Made by a program: the position numbers and the translations under genes. DNA of 64,000 nt from Variibacter gotjawalensis (GTDB lineage: Bacteria; Pseudomonadota; Alphaproteobacteria; Rhizobiales; Xanthobacteraceae), in contig NZ_AP014946.1 in the NCBI RefSeq assembly GCF_002355335.1, forward strand, positions 1,751,501-1,815,500. Reading direction: 5' to 3'. The notes beneath the pieces are model-generated. The model saw nothing but the letters and a program-made list of their open reading frames with translations, was not told the DNA's origin and made no database searches. Of the stretch, positions 7,639 through 15,667 are shown piece after piece. How positions within the stretch are numbered: position 1 is the first letter of the stretch; every line of letters begins with the position of its first letter.

Positions 7639-8720
7639 CACGACAAACCGTCGCCCGTCTGCCGCGATCCGCGGGCTTGCAGCATGCGGATGCGCTCGGC
7701 TAACCCGCCGCGATTCTTCGCATCTTGTGCGAGCAGATCGCCGAGCGGACCTTGCTGTCCTTCCATCATCGCGGTGAGGCGAACGACTTCGGCCGCGACA
7801 TCGTTGATGCTGTTGCGAATGGCGTCGTTCTCGGCGCGCTCGGGCACCTGCGGCGCTGCGGCGGCGCCATTGCGCGGCTGGCTCGCGAGCTCCTGCAACG
7901 CTCCCGCGCGATCGGCGCGCGCGCGTTGCAACTGACCTTCAAGCATCGCCTTCTCGGCGCGCAGATGTTCGTTCGCGGCGCGGTGACGTTGATCGATCGC
8001 CGCAAGCTCTTGGCGGAGATCTTCCTGAATGCGGCGCGATCCATCCGCTTCACCCCGCAGCTGATCGCGTTCGCGTTTGAGATCGGCGAGCGCCTGCGTC
8101 GTCGCGGCCTGCTGAGCCTTCTCGCGGCCTTGCTCCTGCTCGCGTGCGGCAGCGCGATTTTGTGCTTCCGACACTTGACCCTGCAGGGTCGCGATCTGCG
8201 TGCGCAGCGCGACGATTTCGATCTGCTGGCTGTCGGCCGCCATCGAGCGCTCGGCGAATTCGCGGCCGAGTTTGCCCATCTGTGTTTCGTGCTCGCCGAG
8301 CTTCTGCTCCATCGCTGCGATCAGCGTCGCGCGTTCCGCAATGCCACGTTCGGCGTCCGCCAATTTAGTGCGCAACTCCTGCTCGCGTGTCTCGGCACCG
8401 GTGAGCTGAGCCGCCGTCTGTTCGAGCTCTTGTTTGATCTGGTTGATCTGGATCGTCTTCTTGCCGACCTCGGCGAGCTGCTGCGTCGTCTTCGCGCGCA
8501 GATTTTCCATATTGGCTTCGAGTCGATGCGACGAGACCGCGAATTCGGCGCGCAGTTGATCCTTCTCGGCCTGCACTTCGCCGATCGACTGCGGGATCGC
8601 GGCCTCGACCCGGCGGCGCGTCAGCCGGACGGCGCGCGCGTGCACGAGCGGGAGGACGATCAATGCGAGCAGGCTGGCGACCAGGAAGCCGAGCCCGATA
8701 TACATGCCTGGCTCGATCAT
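7638..8720 (-). CDS. Membrane-anchored coiled-coil protein
   Basis: A 360-residue protein with one N-terminal transmembrane segment (GLGFLVASLLALIVLPLVHA, about residues 9-28), then a basic stretch (RLTRRRVEAA) and a long coiled coil from about 50 to 285, rich in Glu, Gln, Ala, Arg and Leu with heptad-like spacing. A short C-terminal region (about 300-345) holds a second helix (NSINDVAAEVVRLTAMME). The positive residues after the membrane helix suggest that the coil is cytoplasmic. I recognise no named family; it resembles SMC- or RmuC-type anchored coiled-coil proteins only in layout. It is coupled to the DUF2927 gene. Confidence 0.82.
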   Translation of the reverse strand: MIEPGMYIGLGFLVASLLALIVLPLVHARAVRLTRRRVEAAIPQSIGEVQAEKDQLRAEFAVSSHRLEANMENLRAKTTQQLAEVGKKTIQINQIKQELEQTAAQLTGAETREQELRTKLADAERGIAERATLIAAMEQKLGEHETQMGKLGREFAERSMAADSQQIEIVALRTQIATLQGQVSEAQNRAAAREQEQGREKAQQAATTQALADLKRERDQLRGEADGSRRIQEDLRQELAAIDQRHRAANEHLRAEKAMLEGQLQRARADRAGALQELASQPRNGAAAAPQVPERAENDAIRNSINDVAAEVVRLTAMMEGQQGPLGDLLAQDAKNRGGLAERIRMLQARGSRQTGDGLS

Positions 8721-8841
8721 GCGCTTTCAGCGGTCCTCTTCGCGGCCTTGGCCTTGTCGGCCAGCCCACCTTGCCATGCCGGATCGGGCCGTTAAAGCAC
8801 AAGCCCGGATTATCCTAAATCCCGCCGGGTCGCCGCCAAAA

Positions 8842-8870
8842 GCAAAACGCCCGGATCTGGGCCCGGGCGC
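8842..8870 (-). terminator. Rho-independent terminator after eipA
   Basis: Read on the minus strand, a stem CGCCCGG/CCGGGCG (8848-8854 with 8863-8869) is followed by TTTTGCTTTT. It lies about 20 bases beyond the stop of the DUF1134 gene. Confidence 0.75.
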
Positions 8871-8892
8871 TTCGTGACGAAATTGCGTGAAA

Positions 8893-9456
8893 TCAGAACG
8901 GGTTCCAGGTCGCCTGCGGCGTGAACTTGAGGTAGCCGACATTGACGCCGAGGCGGGCGCCGACACCCGAGCGGATCGGTACGAGCACGATGTTGTTAGC
9001 TGCCAGAACCGTCATGCCGAGGCCGCCGACGATGTAGGCCGAGCCGTCGACGCCGCCGAAGCGCTGATAGACAGCTTCGGTCGCCGGAAGGTTGTAGACC
9101 AGCATCATCGTGCGATCGCCGTCGCCGCCGGCATCCCAGCCGATCGACGGGCCCTGCCAGAAGACGCGAAGATCGCCGGCATTCTTCGTGTAAAGCGTGC
9201 CCTCGCCGTAGCGCAGGCCGCCGATGAAGGCGCCGCCGCCTTCCTGGCCGAGGATGTAACCGTTCGGCAGGCCCCACTGGCTGACCGCGCGCTCGACGAC
9301 GGTGGCTAGGCCGCGCGAGATCGAGCCGAAGAACTTATGGCCCGCATCCATGATCTCGTTCGACGAGTACTGCGCGGGAGGATTGCGCGCCTCGGACAGG
9401 TGCGTGAGGCCCGCAAGCGCCAGCACGACCAACAAAATTCGCCCTATGAGGCCCAT
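8893..9456 (-). CDS. eipA: EipA family periplasmic protein (DUF1134)
   Basis: A 187-residue protein with a signal peptide (GRILLVVLALAGLTHLSEA). The mature domain matches DUF1134, represented by Brucella EipA, a conserved periplasmic protein needed for cell-envelope integrity and virulence. Visible family features are the Gly-rich beta-barrel segments GGGAFIGGLRYGEGTLYTK, the motif GPSIGWDAGGDGDR, and VGARLGVNVGYLKFT at the C terminus, which ends in TWNPF. It is a single gene with its own terminator. The assignment to the family is firm; an essential role here is inferred from homologues. Confidence 0.9.
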   Translation of the reverse strand: MGLIGRILLVVLALAGLTHLSEARNPPAQYSSNEIMDAGHKFFGSISRGLATVVERAVSQWGLPNGYILGQEGGGAFIGGLRYGEGTLYTKNAGDLRVFWQGPSIGWDAGGDGDRTMMLVYNLPATEAVYQRFGGVDGSAYIVGGLGMTVLAANNIVLVPIRSGVGARLGVNVGYLKFTPQATWNPF

Positions 9457-9574
9457 CAGAAATCCCCTTTGTGTCGCCCGCGCCCGGCGGCGCCCGCAAA
9501 AAATGCTTCGCGGGAATCAAAGCGCACTATGGTGAAGAATATGTTGCCAAGGCGGCGCAAAAGCCGGGGTGCGG

Positions 9575-10387
9575 CTAGGCGGCGCAGAGATTTGCTGCTG
9601 CTGCCAGGTCACCAACTGCAACGAACGAGGGGATGAGGAATCCGCCCGCCGCATCGCCGTAAGGGATGCGGCTGCCGTCCGGACGGACAACACAGCCGCC
9701 CGCCGCTTTCAGCACCGCATGGCCGGCCGCGACGTCCCATTCGCGCGTCGGTGCAAGCCGCGGGTAGAGGTCCGCGGCACCCTCCGCGACGCGGCAGAAC
9801 TTCACGGCGGAGCCGCATTCGGTCTGCGCGATGCCGGGCAGGCGTTCGAGCAGCGCGACGCTGGCCGGATCGAGATGCGAGCGGCTGACCAATGCCATCG
9901 CGCCGGCCGCCGGCCATGAGCGGACGCGGATCTCGGCCGCATTCGACCCATCGAGCGAAAGCCGTTCGGCCCGTCCCGGGCGGCCGCGCCAGGCGAGACC
10001 GAGCGCCGGCGCCGTGACGACGCCGAGCGTCGGCTCGCCGTCGACGATCAGCGAGATGTTGACTGTGTATTCGTTGCGACCCGCGATGAATTCGCGCGTC
10101 CCGTCGAGCGGGTCGACCATGAAGAACGGCCCGGTCGGCGCGGGCGTTTCGGCCGTCGCGCTCTCCTCGGAAACGATCGCAATACTCGGCGAGATTGCGC
10201 GCAGGCCCTGCACAATCACGGCTTCGGCGGCTTCGTCCGCCTCGGTTACCGGCGACGCGTCCGCTTTGGTGCGCGTTTTCGGCGCCGCGATGGCGAGGAT
10301 CGCGGCCGAGGCCTGCGCCGCTATCGTCGTCATCGCCTCGAGCAGACGCGCGGCTTCGGCATCGTTCAAATTCAAGCTCATGCTCAT
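9575..10387 (-). CDS. cysQ: 3'(2'),5'-bisphosphate nucleotidase CysQ (inositol monophosphatase family)
   Basis: A 270-residue Mg-dependent phosphatase. The IMPase metal-binding signature is VDPLDGTREFI (about residue 95), with the upstream acidic motif SEESA. The C-terminal motif EWDVAAGHAVLKAAGG completes the active site. The DGTREFI form is typical of CysQ, which removes the 3'-phosphate of PAP made in sulfate activation, rather than of SuhB. ATGs at 10387 and 10381 are both possible. Transcribed away from chpT. Confidence 0.9.
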   Translation of the reverse strand: MSMSLNLNDAEAARLLEAMTTIAAQASAAILAIAAPKTRTKADASPVTEADEAAEAVIVQGLRAISPSIAIVSEESATAETPAPTGPFFMVDPLDGTREFIAGRNEYTVNISLIVDGEPTLGVVTAPALGLAWRGRPGRAERLSLDGSNAAEIRVRSWPAAGAMALVSRSHLDPASVALLERLPGIAQTECGSAVKFCRVAEGAADLYPRLAPTREWDVAAGHAVLKAAGGCVVRPDGSRIPYGDAAGGFLIPSFVAVGDLAAAANLCAA

Positions 10388-10522
10388 TGTCTAGTCGCAG
10401 GCCGATCCACAAGTCTACCGGCTCAGGCTTTTGGCTAGCCTTGGCAGATTTGCGAGGCGCGGTGTATCACAGCCGCCAATTCGCTAGTGGCCGATTCGGC
10501 CGTCGTTTTCGGAGAATTCTTG

Positions 10523-11158
10523 ATGGCCGCTCCCGTCGTGCTCGAAAGCCTCGATCTCGCGGCCTTGCTCTGCTCCCGCATCTGCCACGACCTGATCAGC
10601 CCGGTCGGCGCGGTGGTCAACGGCATGGAAGTGCTGGAGGAGACGAACGACGAAGGCACCAAGCAGTTCGCGCTCGATCTCATCAAAAGCAGCGCCAATC
10701 AGGCCTCGAACGCACTCAAGTTCTGCCGCATCGCGTTTGGCGCGGCCGGTTCCGCCGGTGCCGAGATCGACCTCGGCGATGCCGAGAGCGTCGCGCGCGG
10801 CTTCTTCGAGAACGACAAGACCAAGCTCTCCTGGAACTTGACCCGCATCTACATGCCGAAGAACCGGGTCAAGCTGTTGCTCAACCTCATTCTTCTTGCC
10901 AACGGCATGATCCCGCGCGGCGGCACCATCAAGGTGGACCCGATCGGCGAGGGTCCCAGCCAAGGCTTCCGTATCGCGGTGGCGGGTTCGCATTCCAAGG
11001 TGAATGTGCATGCTCAGCACCTCCTGGCCGGCGAATCCGATGAGCCGATCTCGGCTCACGCGGTCCAGCCCTTCTACGCCGGCCTCCTGCTCAAGTCGTG
11101 CGGACTTACCGCAACGATCGAACAGCAAGACGACGCAATCGTCGTGACAGCCTCGTAA
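10523..11158 (+). CDS. chpT: Histidine phosphotransferase ChpT
   Basis: A 211-residue dimeric phosphotransferase (DUF2328) that carries phosphate from the hybrid kinase CckA to CtrA and CpdR. The phospho-acceptor is His22 in LLCSRICHDLISPVGAV, followed by the degenerate ATPase-like domain (NRVKLLLNLILLANGMIP) that lacks nucleotide-binding boxes. I use the ATG at 10523, with GGAG at 10511-10514, rather than the longer frame from 10487. It is the first gene of a run with cheA, cheW, cheY and cheR, 116 bases before cheA. cckA and cpdR are not in the window. Confidence 0.93.
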   Translation: MAAPVVLESLDLAALLCSRICHDLISPVGAVVNGMEVLEETNDEGTKQFALDLIKSSANQASNALKFCRIAFGAAGSAGAEIDLGDAESVARGFFENDKTKLSWNLTRIYMPKNRVKLLLNLILLANGMIPRGGTIKVDPIGEGPSQGFRIAVAGSHSKVNVHAQHLLAGESDEPISAHAVQPFYAGLLLKSCGLTATIEQQDDAIVVTAS

Positions 11159-11274
11159 GCGGCCAACAGCAGCCGTTTTCCGCCTATCCAGGCAACGAAT
11201 CCTAAAGGTTCACAAGCGACACTGATCGTTCCTGGCGCGGCGCGGGATGCGCGCGCGCGCCCATAGGTCGGTGA

Positions 11275-13761
11275 ATGGAAGACCTGCTGCACGAGTTCCT
11301 GATCGAGACCAACGAAAGTCTCGATACCGTTGACCGTCAGTTGGTCCGCCTCGAAAGCGAACCGACCAACGCCGACGTGCTCGCGAACATCTTCCGCCTC
11401 GTCCACACGATCAAAGGCACCTGCGGTTTCATCGGCCTGCCGCGTCTCGAAAAACTCGCGCATGCGGCCGAGACGTTGATGAGCCGCTTCCGCTCCGGCG
11501 CCGCCGTGACGCCGGAAGCCGTGTCGTTGATTTTGCACGCGGTCGACAAGATCAAAGAAATTCTCGCCGCGCTCGAAGCCGAGCAGCGCGAACCCGAAGG
11601 CTCCGACGGCTCGCTCATCGAGCGCCTCGAAAAAATGGCGGCGGGCCAAACCGTGCCCCCGCGGCAGACCGTCGAGTCGATGCCGTTGCCGAGCGAGACG
11701 CAGTCGCGTGAAGCCGCGTCACGCGACAATGCGGCTGAGCTGAATGATGCCAGCACGCGCTCGACGTTGCGCGTCAACGTCGAGACGCTCGAACGTTTGA
11801 TGACGATCACGTCCGAGCTCGTGCTGACTCGCAATCAGCTGCTCGAAGTCTCGCGCCAGGGCAACGAAGCCGACATCAAAAATTCGCTGCAGCGCCTGTC
11901 GCTCGTCACCAGCGAGTTGCAGGACGGCGTCATGCAGACGCGCATGCAGCCGATCGGCAACGCGTGGCAGAAGTTGCCGCGCATCGTGCGCGATCTTGCG
12001 ACCGAACTCGGCAAGGAAATCGAGCTGCAGATGTTCGGCGGCGAGACCGAACTCGATCGCCAAGTGCTCGAACTCATCCGCGATCCGCTGACACATCTCG
12101 TCCGCAACGCTGCCGACCACGGCCTCGAGCGTACCGCCGAGCGTGTGTCGAAGGGCAAGCTCGCGCGCGGCCTCATCCGAATTTCGGCGCGCCACGAAGG
12201 CGGCCACATCCTCATCGAACTCGCCGACGATGGTCGCGGGCTCAACACCGAGCGCATCCTGGCGAAAGCGATCGCGATCGAACTCGTCACGCCGTCTGCC
12301 GCCCAGCGCATGACCGAAAATCAGATCCACGATCTGATCTTCACGGCAGGCTTCTCGACGCGATCCGGCGCAACGAACATTTCGGGCCGCGGCATCGGCC
12401 TCGATGTCGTGCGCACCAACGTCGATCAAATCGGCGGCTCGGTGGAAGTGAAATCGGTGCCGGGCGCCGGCGTCTGCTTCACGCTGAAAATACCGCTGAC
12501 GCTTGCGATCGTGCAGGCGCTCATCGTCGGTGCCGGCGGACAACGCTACGCGATCCCGGAACTTGCCGTCATCGAGTTGCTGCGCGCGCGGTCGGGCGTC
12601 AAGAAGGGCATCGACAAGATCACCGGTCAGCCGCTGATCCGCCTGCGCGGAAAGCTGCTCCCGTTCGTGCATCTGAGCGCACTCGCGTCCGAGCCGGAAA
12701 ATCCAGCCGAGATCGACAAGGGCTATGTCGTCGTCGTCCAGACGGGCGGACGCCGCTTTGGCATCGTTGTCGACAATGTTTTTCAAGCCGAAGAGATCGT
12801 CGTCAAACCGCTGGCGAGTTTGCTGCGCGCGACGCGTGCCTTCTCGGGCAACACGATTATGGGCGACGGTAGCGTCATCCTCATCGTTGATCCGTCGGGG
12901 CTGAGCGAAGTGCTTTCGCTCGGCAGCGCCGCGGTCGCTTACGCCGATGACATCATCCCGACCGCCGAAGCGCCTCCGTTCACCGCACTGCTGTTGTTCC
13001 GTGCCGGTGGCGCCGGGCAGAAGGCGGTGCCTCTCGCATCGATCACGCGCATCGAGGAGGTCGACAACGCGAAGATCGAACCGGCCGATGGGCGCGAACT
13101 CTTCCGCTTCAACGAGCGCTTGATTCCGGTGGTGCGTTATCCGGGTTCTGAACAAAAGCGCGCCGACAAATATCCGGTCCTTGTCTTCAGCGAGGGTAAT
13201 CGCGCGGTGGCGCTCGTCGTCGACGAGATTCTCGATGTCGTCAACGAGCCGCTTGCGGTTGAAATTCTCGGCGAGAAGCCGGGGGTGATCGGCACCGCGA
13301 TGGTGCGCGGGCGCGCGACCGAAATCGTCGATGTCGCGGGCTTCTTGCCGGCCGGCTTGCGTCCGGCCGCCGTCTCGCCGAGTGACCTGCGGGTCCTTCT
13401 GGTCGACGACGCGCCTTTCTTCCGCAACATGCTGCCGCCCGTGCTCGAAGTTGCAGGCTTCCGCGTGGTCTCGGCCGCGAGCGTCAGCGAAGCGCAGGCC
13501 GCGCTCGAGGCGACTTCATTCGACGTGATCGTGTCCGATCTCGAAATGCCGGGCACCGACGGCTTCGCCTTCGCGCAAGCCTTGCGCGATAATCCGCGCT
13601 ATTCGGCGATCCCGCTTATCGCTCTGTCGTCGCACGCAACCCCCGCGTTGCTCGATCAGATCCACGAAGCAGGCTTTGCGTCCTTCGTTCCGAAATTCGA
13701 TCGGCCGGGATTGATCGCTGCGATCCGCAGCGTCGCGACGAACCTGCACAAGGCTGCATGA
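11275..13761 (+). CDS. cheA: Chemotaxis histidine kinase CheA, hybrid with receiver domain
   Basis: An 828-residue kinase. Domain order: HPt (1-105, His44 in VHTIKGTCGF), linker, dimerisation helices (about 163-225), HATPase (about 230-400, N box LTHLVRNAADHGLE, G boxes DDGRGLN and SGRGIGLDVV), a CheW-like domain (about 405-545), a second CheW-like domain (about 560-690) and a C-terminal receiver (about 703-825, acceptor Asp in VIVSDLEMPG). It lacks a clear P2 CheY-binding domain. It would phosphorylate its own receiver and the separate CheY in response to chemoreceptors. It overlaps cheW by four bases (ATGA). The layout resembles CheA-REC hybrids such as FrzE. Confidence 0.95.
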   Translation: MEDLLHEFLIETNESLDTVDRQLVRLESEPTNADVLANIFRLVHTIKGTCGFIGLPRLEKLAHAAETLMSRFRSGAAVTPEAVSLILHAVDKIKEILAALEAEQREPEGSDGSLIERLEKMAAGQTVPPRQTVESMPLPSETQSREAASRDNAAELNDASTRSTLRVNVETLERLMTITSELVLTRNQLLEVSRQGNEADIKNSLQRLSLVTSELQDGVMQTRMQPIGNAWQKLPRIVRDLATELGKEIELQMFGGETELDRQVLELIRDPLTHLVRNAADHGLERTAERVSKGKLARGLIRISARHEGGHILIELADDGRGLNTERILAKAIAIELVTPSAAQRMTENQIHDLIFTAGFSTRSGATNISGRGIGLDVVRTNVDQIGGSVEVKSVPGAGVCFTLKIPLTLAIVQALIVGAGGQRYAIPELAVIELLRARSGVKKGIDKITGQPLIRLRGKLLPFVHLSALASEPENPAEIDKGYVVVVQTGGRRFGIVVDNVFQAEEIVVKPLASLLRATRAFSGNTIMGDGSVILIVDPSGLSEVLSLGSAAVAYADDIIPTAEAPPFTALLLFRAGGAGQKAVPLASITRIEEVDNAKIEPADGRELFRFNERLIPVVRYPGSEQKRADKYPVLVFSEGNRAVALVVDEILDVVNEPLAVEILGEKPGVIGTAMVRGRATEIVDVAGFLPAGLRPAAVSPSDLRVLLVDDAPFFRNMLPPVLEVAGFRVVSAASVSEAQAALEATSFDVIVSDLEMPGTDGFAFAQALRDNPRYSAIPLIALSSHATPALLDQIHEAGFASFVPKFDRPGLIAAIRSVATNLHKAA

Positions 13762-14207
13762 TGAGCGTATCAGCACACATCGCCGAGCAGTTCGTCACCG
13801 GGACCATCGGCAAACAATCCTTCGCACTGCCGATCGTGCATGTGCGCGACGTGTTCGTGCCGGAGCGTATCACACCAGTGCCGCGCGCGCCGCGCGGCGT
13901 CGCCGGTGTGCTCAATCTGCGCGGCCATATTCTGACGGCGATCGATCTCAGAACGCAGCTTGGCGCGCGCGATAACACTGCGCCGCCGATGGCGATCGGC
14001 GTCGAGTACGCCAACGAATCTTACGGCTTCCTGGTCGATAGCGTCGATGATGTCATCGCGCTCAAAGCCGACGAACGCGAAAGCGTTCCAGGCAATCTCG
14101 ATCCGGCAGTCTCTCGCATCGCGGCCGGCGTTCACGAACGGGATCAGCGTCTGCTGATCTTGCTCGATGTCGACCGCATCCTCGAAACAACAAGAAACGG
14201 AAACTAA
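13758..14207 (+). CDS. cheW: Chemotaxis coupling protein CheW
   Basis: A 149-residue protein made of a single CheW domain, which bridges chemoreceptors and CheA. The characteristic segments are SFALPIVHVRDVF near the N terminus, PRGVAGVLNLRGHILTAIDLR in the middle and RLLILLDVDRIL at the C terminus. The first ATG (13758) overlaps the cheA stop, so translation is coupled; the second ATG is three bases on. With the two CheW-like domains inside CheA, this operon encodes three CheW modules. Confidence 0.95.
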   Translation: MMSVSAHIAEQFVTGTIGKQSFALPIVHVRDVFVPERITPVPRAPRGVAGVLNLRGHILTAIDLRTQLGARDNTAPPMAIGVEYANESYGFLVDSVDDVIALKADERESVPGNLDPAVSRIAAGVHERDQRLLILLDVDRILETTRNGN

Positions 14208-14268
14208 AACCATGGACAACATTGCGGACCGGGACGTCGCCCCGCAACAAAAAGCACGGAGTTCCCTG

Positions 14269-14637
14269 ATGGACAGAACTTGTTTGGTCGTCGACGATTC
14301 GAGCGTGATCCGAAAGGTCGCGCGGCGAATTCTCGAAAGCATGGATTTTCGCATCGTCGAGGCCGAAAATGGTCAGCAAGCGCTCGATCAGGTTCGCCGC
14401 GAGATGCCGGCCGCGATCTTGCTCGATTGGAACATGCCGGTGATGGACGGCTATGAGTTCCTGAAAGCATTGCGCAAGCTGCACGACGGCGACAAGCCTA
14501 AGGTCGTTTTCTGCACGACCGAGAACGACGTGGTGCACATCGCGCGCGCGCTGCATGCCGGCGCCGACGAATACATCATGAAGCCGTTCGACAAGGAAAT
14601 CGTCGCGGCGAAGTTCCAGGAAGCCGGCTTGATCTAA
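14269..14637 (+). CDS. cheY: Chemotaxis response regulator CheY
   Basis: A 122-residue single-domain receiver. The acidic pocket is VVDDSS, the acceptor is Asp53 in LLDWNMPVMDG, the switch Thr lies in VVFCTTEND, and the conserved Lys lies in YIMKPFDKE. I start at ATG 14269, with GGAG eight bases upstream; an in-frame ATG at 14212, four bases after cheW, would add 19 unconserved residues. The LLDWNMPVMDG form is typical of alphaproteobacterial CheY proteins that act on the flagellar motor or as phosphate sinks. Confidence 0.93.
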   Translation: MDRTCLVVDDSSVIRKVARRILESMDFRIVEAENGQQALDQVRREMPAAILLDWNMPVMDGYEFLKALRKLHDGDKPKVVFCTTENDVVHIARALHAGADEYIMKPFDKEIVAAKFQEAGLI

Positions 14638-14654
14638 CTTTCGGCGCGAATGCC

Positions 14655-15506
14655 ATGATCACTCAGGCTGACTTCGCTTATCTGCGCGATTTTCTGCACG
14701 CGCATTCCGGCGTTGTGGTTTCGGACCGCCGCGAGTATCTGCTCGCGGCGCGGCTGCTGCCGCTTGCGCGCCGCGAAGGCCTCGATGGCCTCAGCGCGCT
14801 GGTCTCCGCATTGCGCCGCGAACCGCATGGCGTGGTTGGCCGAGATGTCGTCGACGCGATGACGACGGGAGAAACGTCCTTCTTCCGCGATCGCACGCCG
14901 TTCGACGACTTTCGTGATCGTGTGCTGCCTGAGCTGATCGCCGCCCGTTCGTCGACACGCACGCTGCGCATCTGGAGCGCCGCCTGTTCGACCGGTCAGG
15001 AGCCATACTCACTCGCGTTGATGTTCCGCGACATGGGCCGCAAGCTCGATGGCTGGACGATCGAAATCCTCGCGACCGATCTCGTGGCCCGATCGCTCGA
15101 ATACGCGAAGCGTGGGATTTACTCGCAGTTCGAGGTCCAGCGCGGCCTCCCGATCCTGCATCTGTTGAAATACTTCACCCGCGCCGGCGAGGATTGGCAG
15201 ATCGTGCCCGAGATTCGCCGCATGGTGCGCTTCGATCAAGGCAACCTGCTGCGCGACTTTTCCAAGCTCGGCACGTTCGATGTCGTGCTGTGCCGCAACG
15301 TCATGATCTATTTCGATCCGTTGACGAAGGCCGACGTCATGCAGCGCCTTGCGCGCGTCGTGCGGCCCGATGGTGCGCTGCTGCTCGGCGGTGCCGAAAC
15401 GACGATCGGGCTGACGCAGGCCTTCGCACAGCATCCGGCGTCACGGTCGTTCTTCCGGCCGACAACGAAAATCGAAGCGCCGCGGCTTCGCCTCGTCCAC
15501 GGATAA
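14655..15506 (+). CDS. cheR: Chemoreceptor glutamate methyltransferase CheR
   Basis: A 283-residue SAM-dependent methyltransferase that methylates chemoreceptor glutamates for adaptation. The N-terminal helical domain (FAYLRDFLHAHSGVVV) is followed by the catalytic domain with MTTGETSFFRD, the SAM motif RIWSAACSTGQEPYSLAL, and VVLCRNVMIYFD. It starts 17 bases after cheY. No cheB, cheD or chemoreceptor gene lies in the window, so the demethylation arm is elsewhere. Its stop (15504-15506) directly abuts the stop of the convergent small peptide gene. Confidence 0.95.
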   Translation: MITQADFAYLRDFLHAHSGVVVSDRREYLLAARLLPLARREGLDGLSALVSALRREPHGVVGRDVVDAMTTGETSFFRDRTPFDDFRDRVLPELIAARSSTRTLRIWSAACSTGQEPYSLALMFRDMGRKLDGWTIEILATDLVARSLEYAKRGIYSQFEVQRGLPILHLLKYFTRAGEDWQIVPEIRRMVRFDQGNLLRDFSKLGTFDVVLCRNVMIYFDPLTKADVMQRLARVVRPDGALLLGGAETTIGLTQAFAQHPASRSFFRPTTKIEAPRLRLVHG

Positions 15507-15665
15507 TTACTTCTTCGCGCTCGGGCAGGGCGCTCCGCACGGCGCGCACGCTCCGGCGAAATCCTGCGGCGATGTTGCACGCCCGGCCGCGGACGGGCTG
15601 AGCAGATGGTCGCCGACGACGGCGGCGAAACCCGCGATGAGCACGATGGCGTAGACGATCCGCAT
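15507..15665 (-). CDS. Small membrane-anchored cysteine-rich peptide (52 aa)
   Basis: A 52-residue frame with an N-terminal hydrophobic helix (IVYAIVLIAGFAAVVGDHLL) that could be a signal anchor, a Ser/Ala/Pro linker, and a C terminus with three cysteines in CAPCGAPCPSAKK. Its ATG follows the stop of the YeeE/YedE transporter by only two bases (TAA-CG-ATG), which points to translational coupling. It belongs to the rhodanese-YedE cluster, so the exposed C-x2-C-x3-C tail could bind or relay sulfur or a metal outside the membrane; that is inference. I recognise no family. Confidence 0.62.
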   Translation of the reverse strand: MRIVYAIVLIAGFAAVVGDHLLSPSAAGRATSPQDFAGACAPCGAPCPSAKK

Positions 15666-15667
15666 CG

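Noticed and set aside
11719-13155. Minus-strand open frame of 478 codons opposite cheA
   Set aside because: Antisense to conserved CheA domains, Arg/Asp-rich, with no motif.
14212-14268. N-terminal extension of CheY from ATG 14212
   Set aside because: Adds 19 residues absent from single-domain CheY proteins; the ATG at 14269 has its own GGAG ribosome site.
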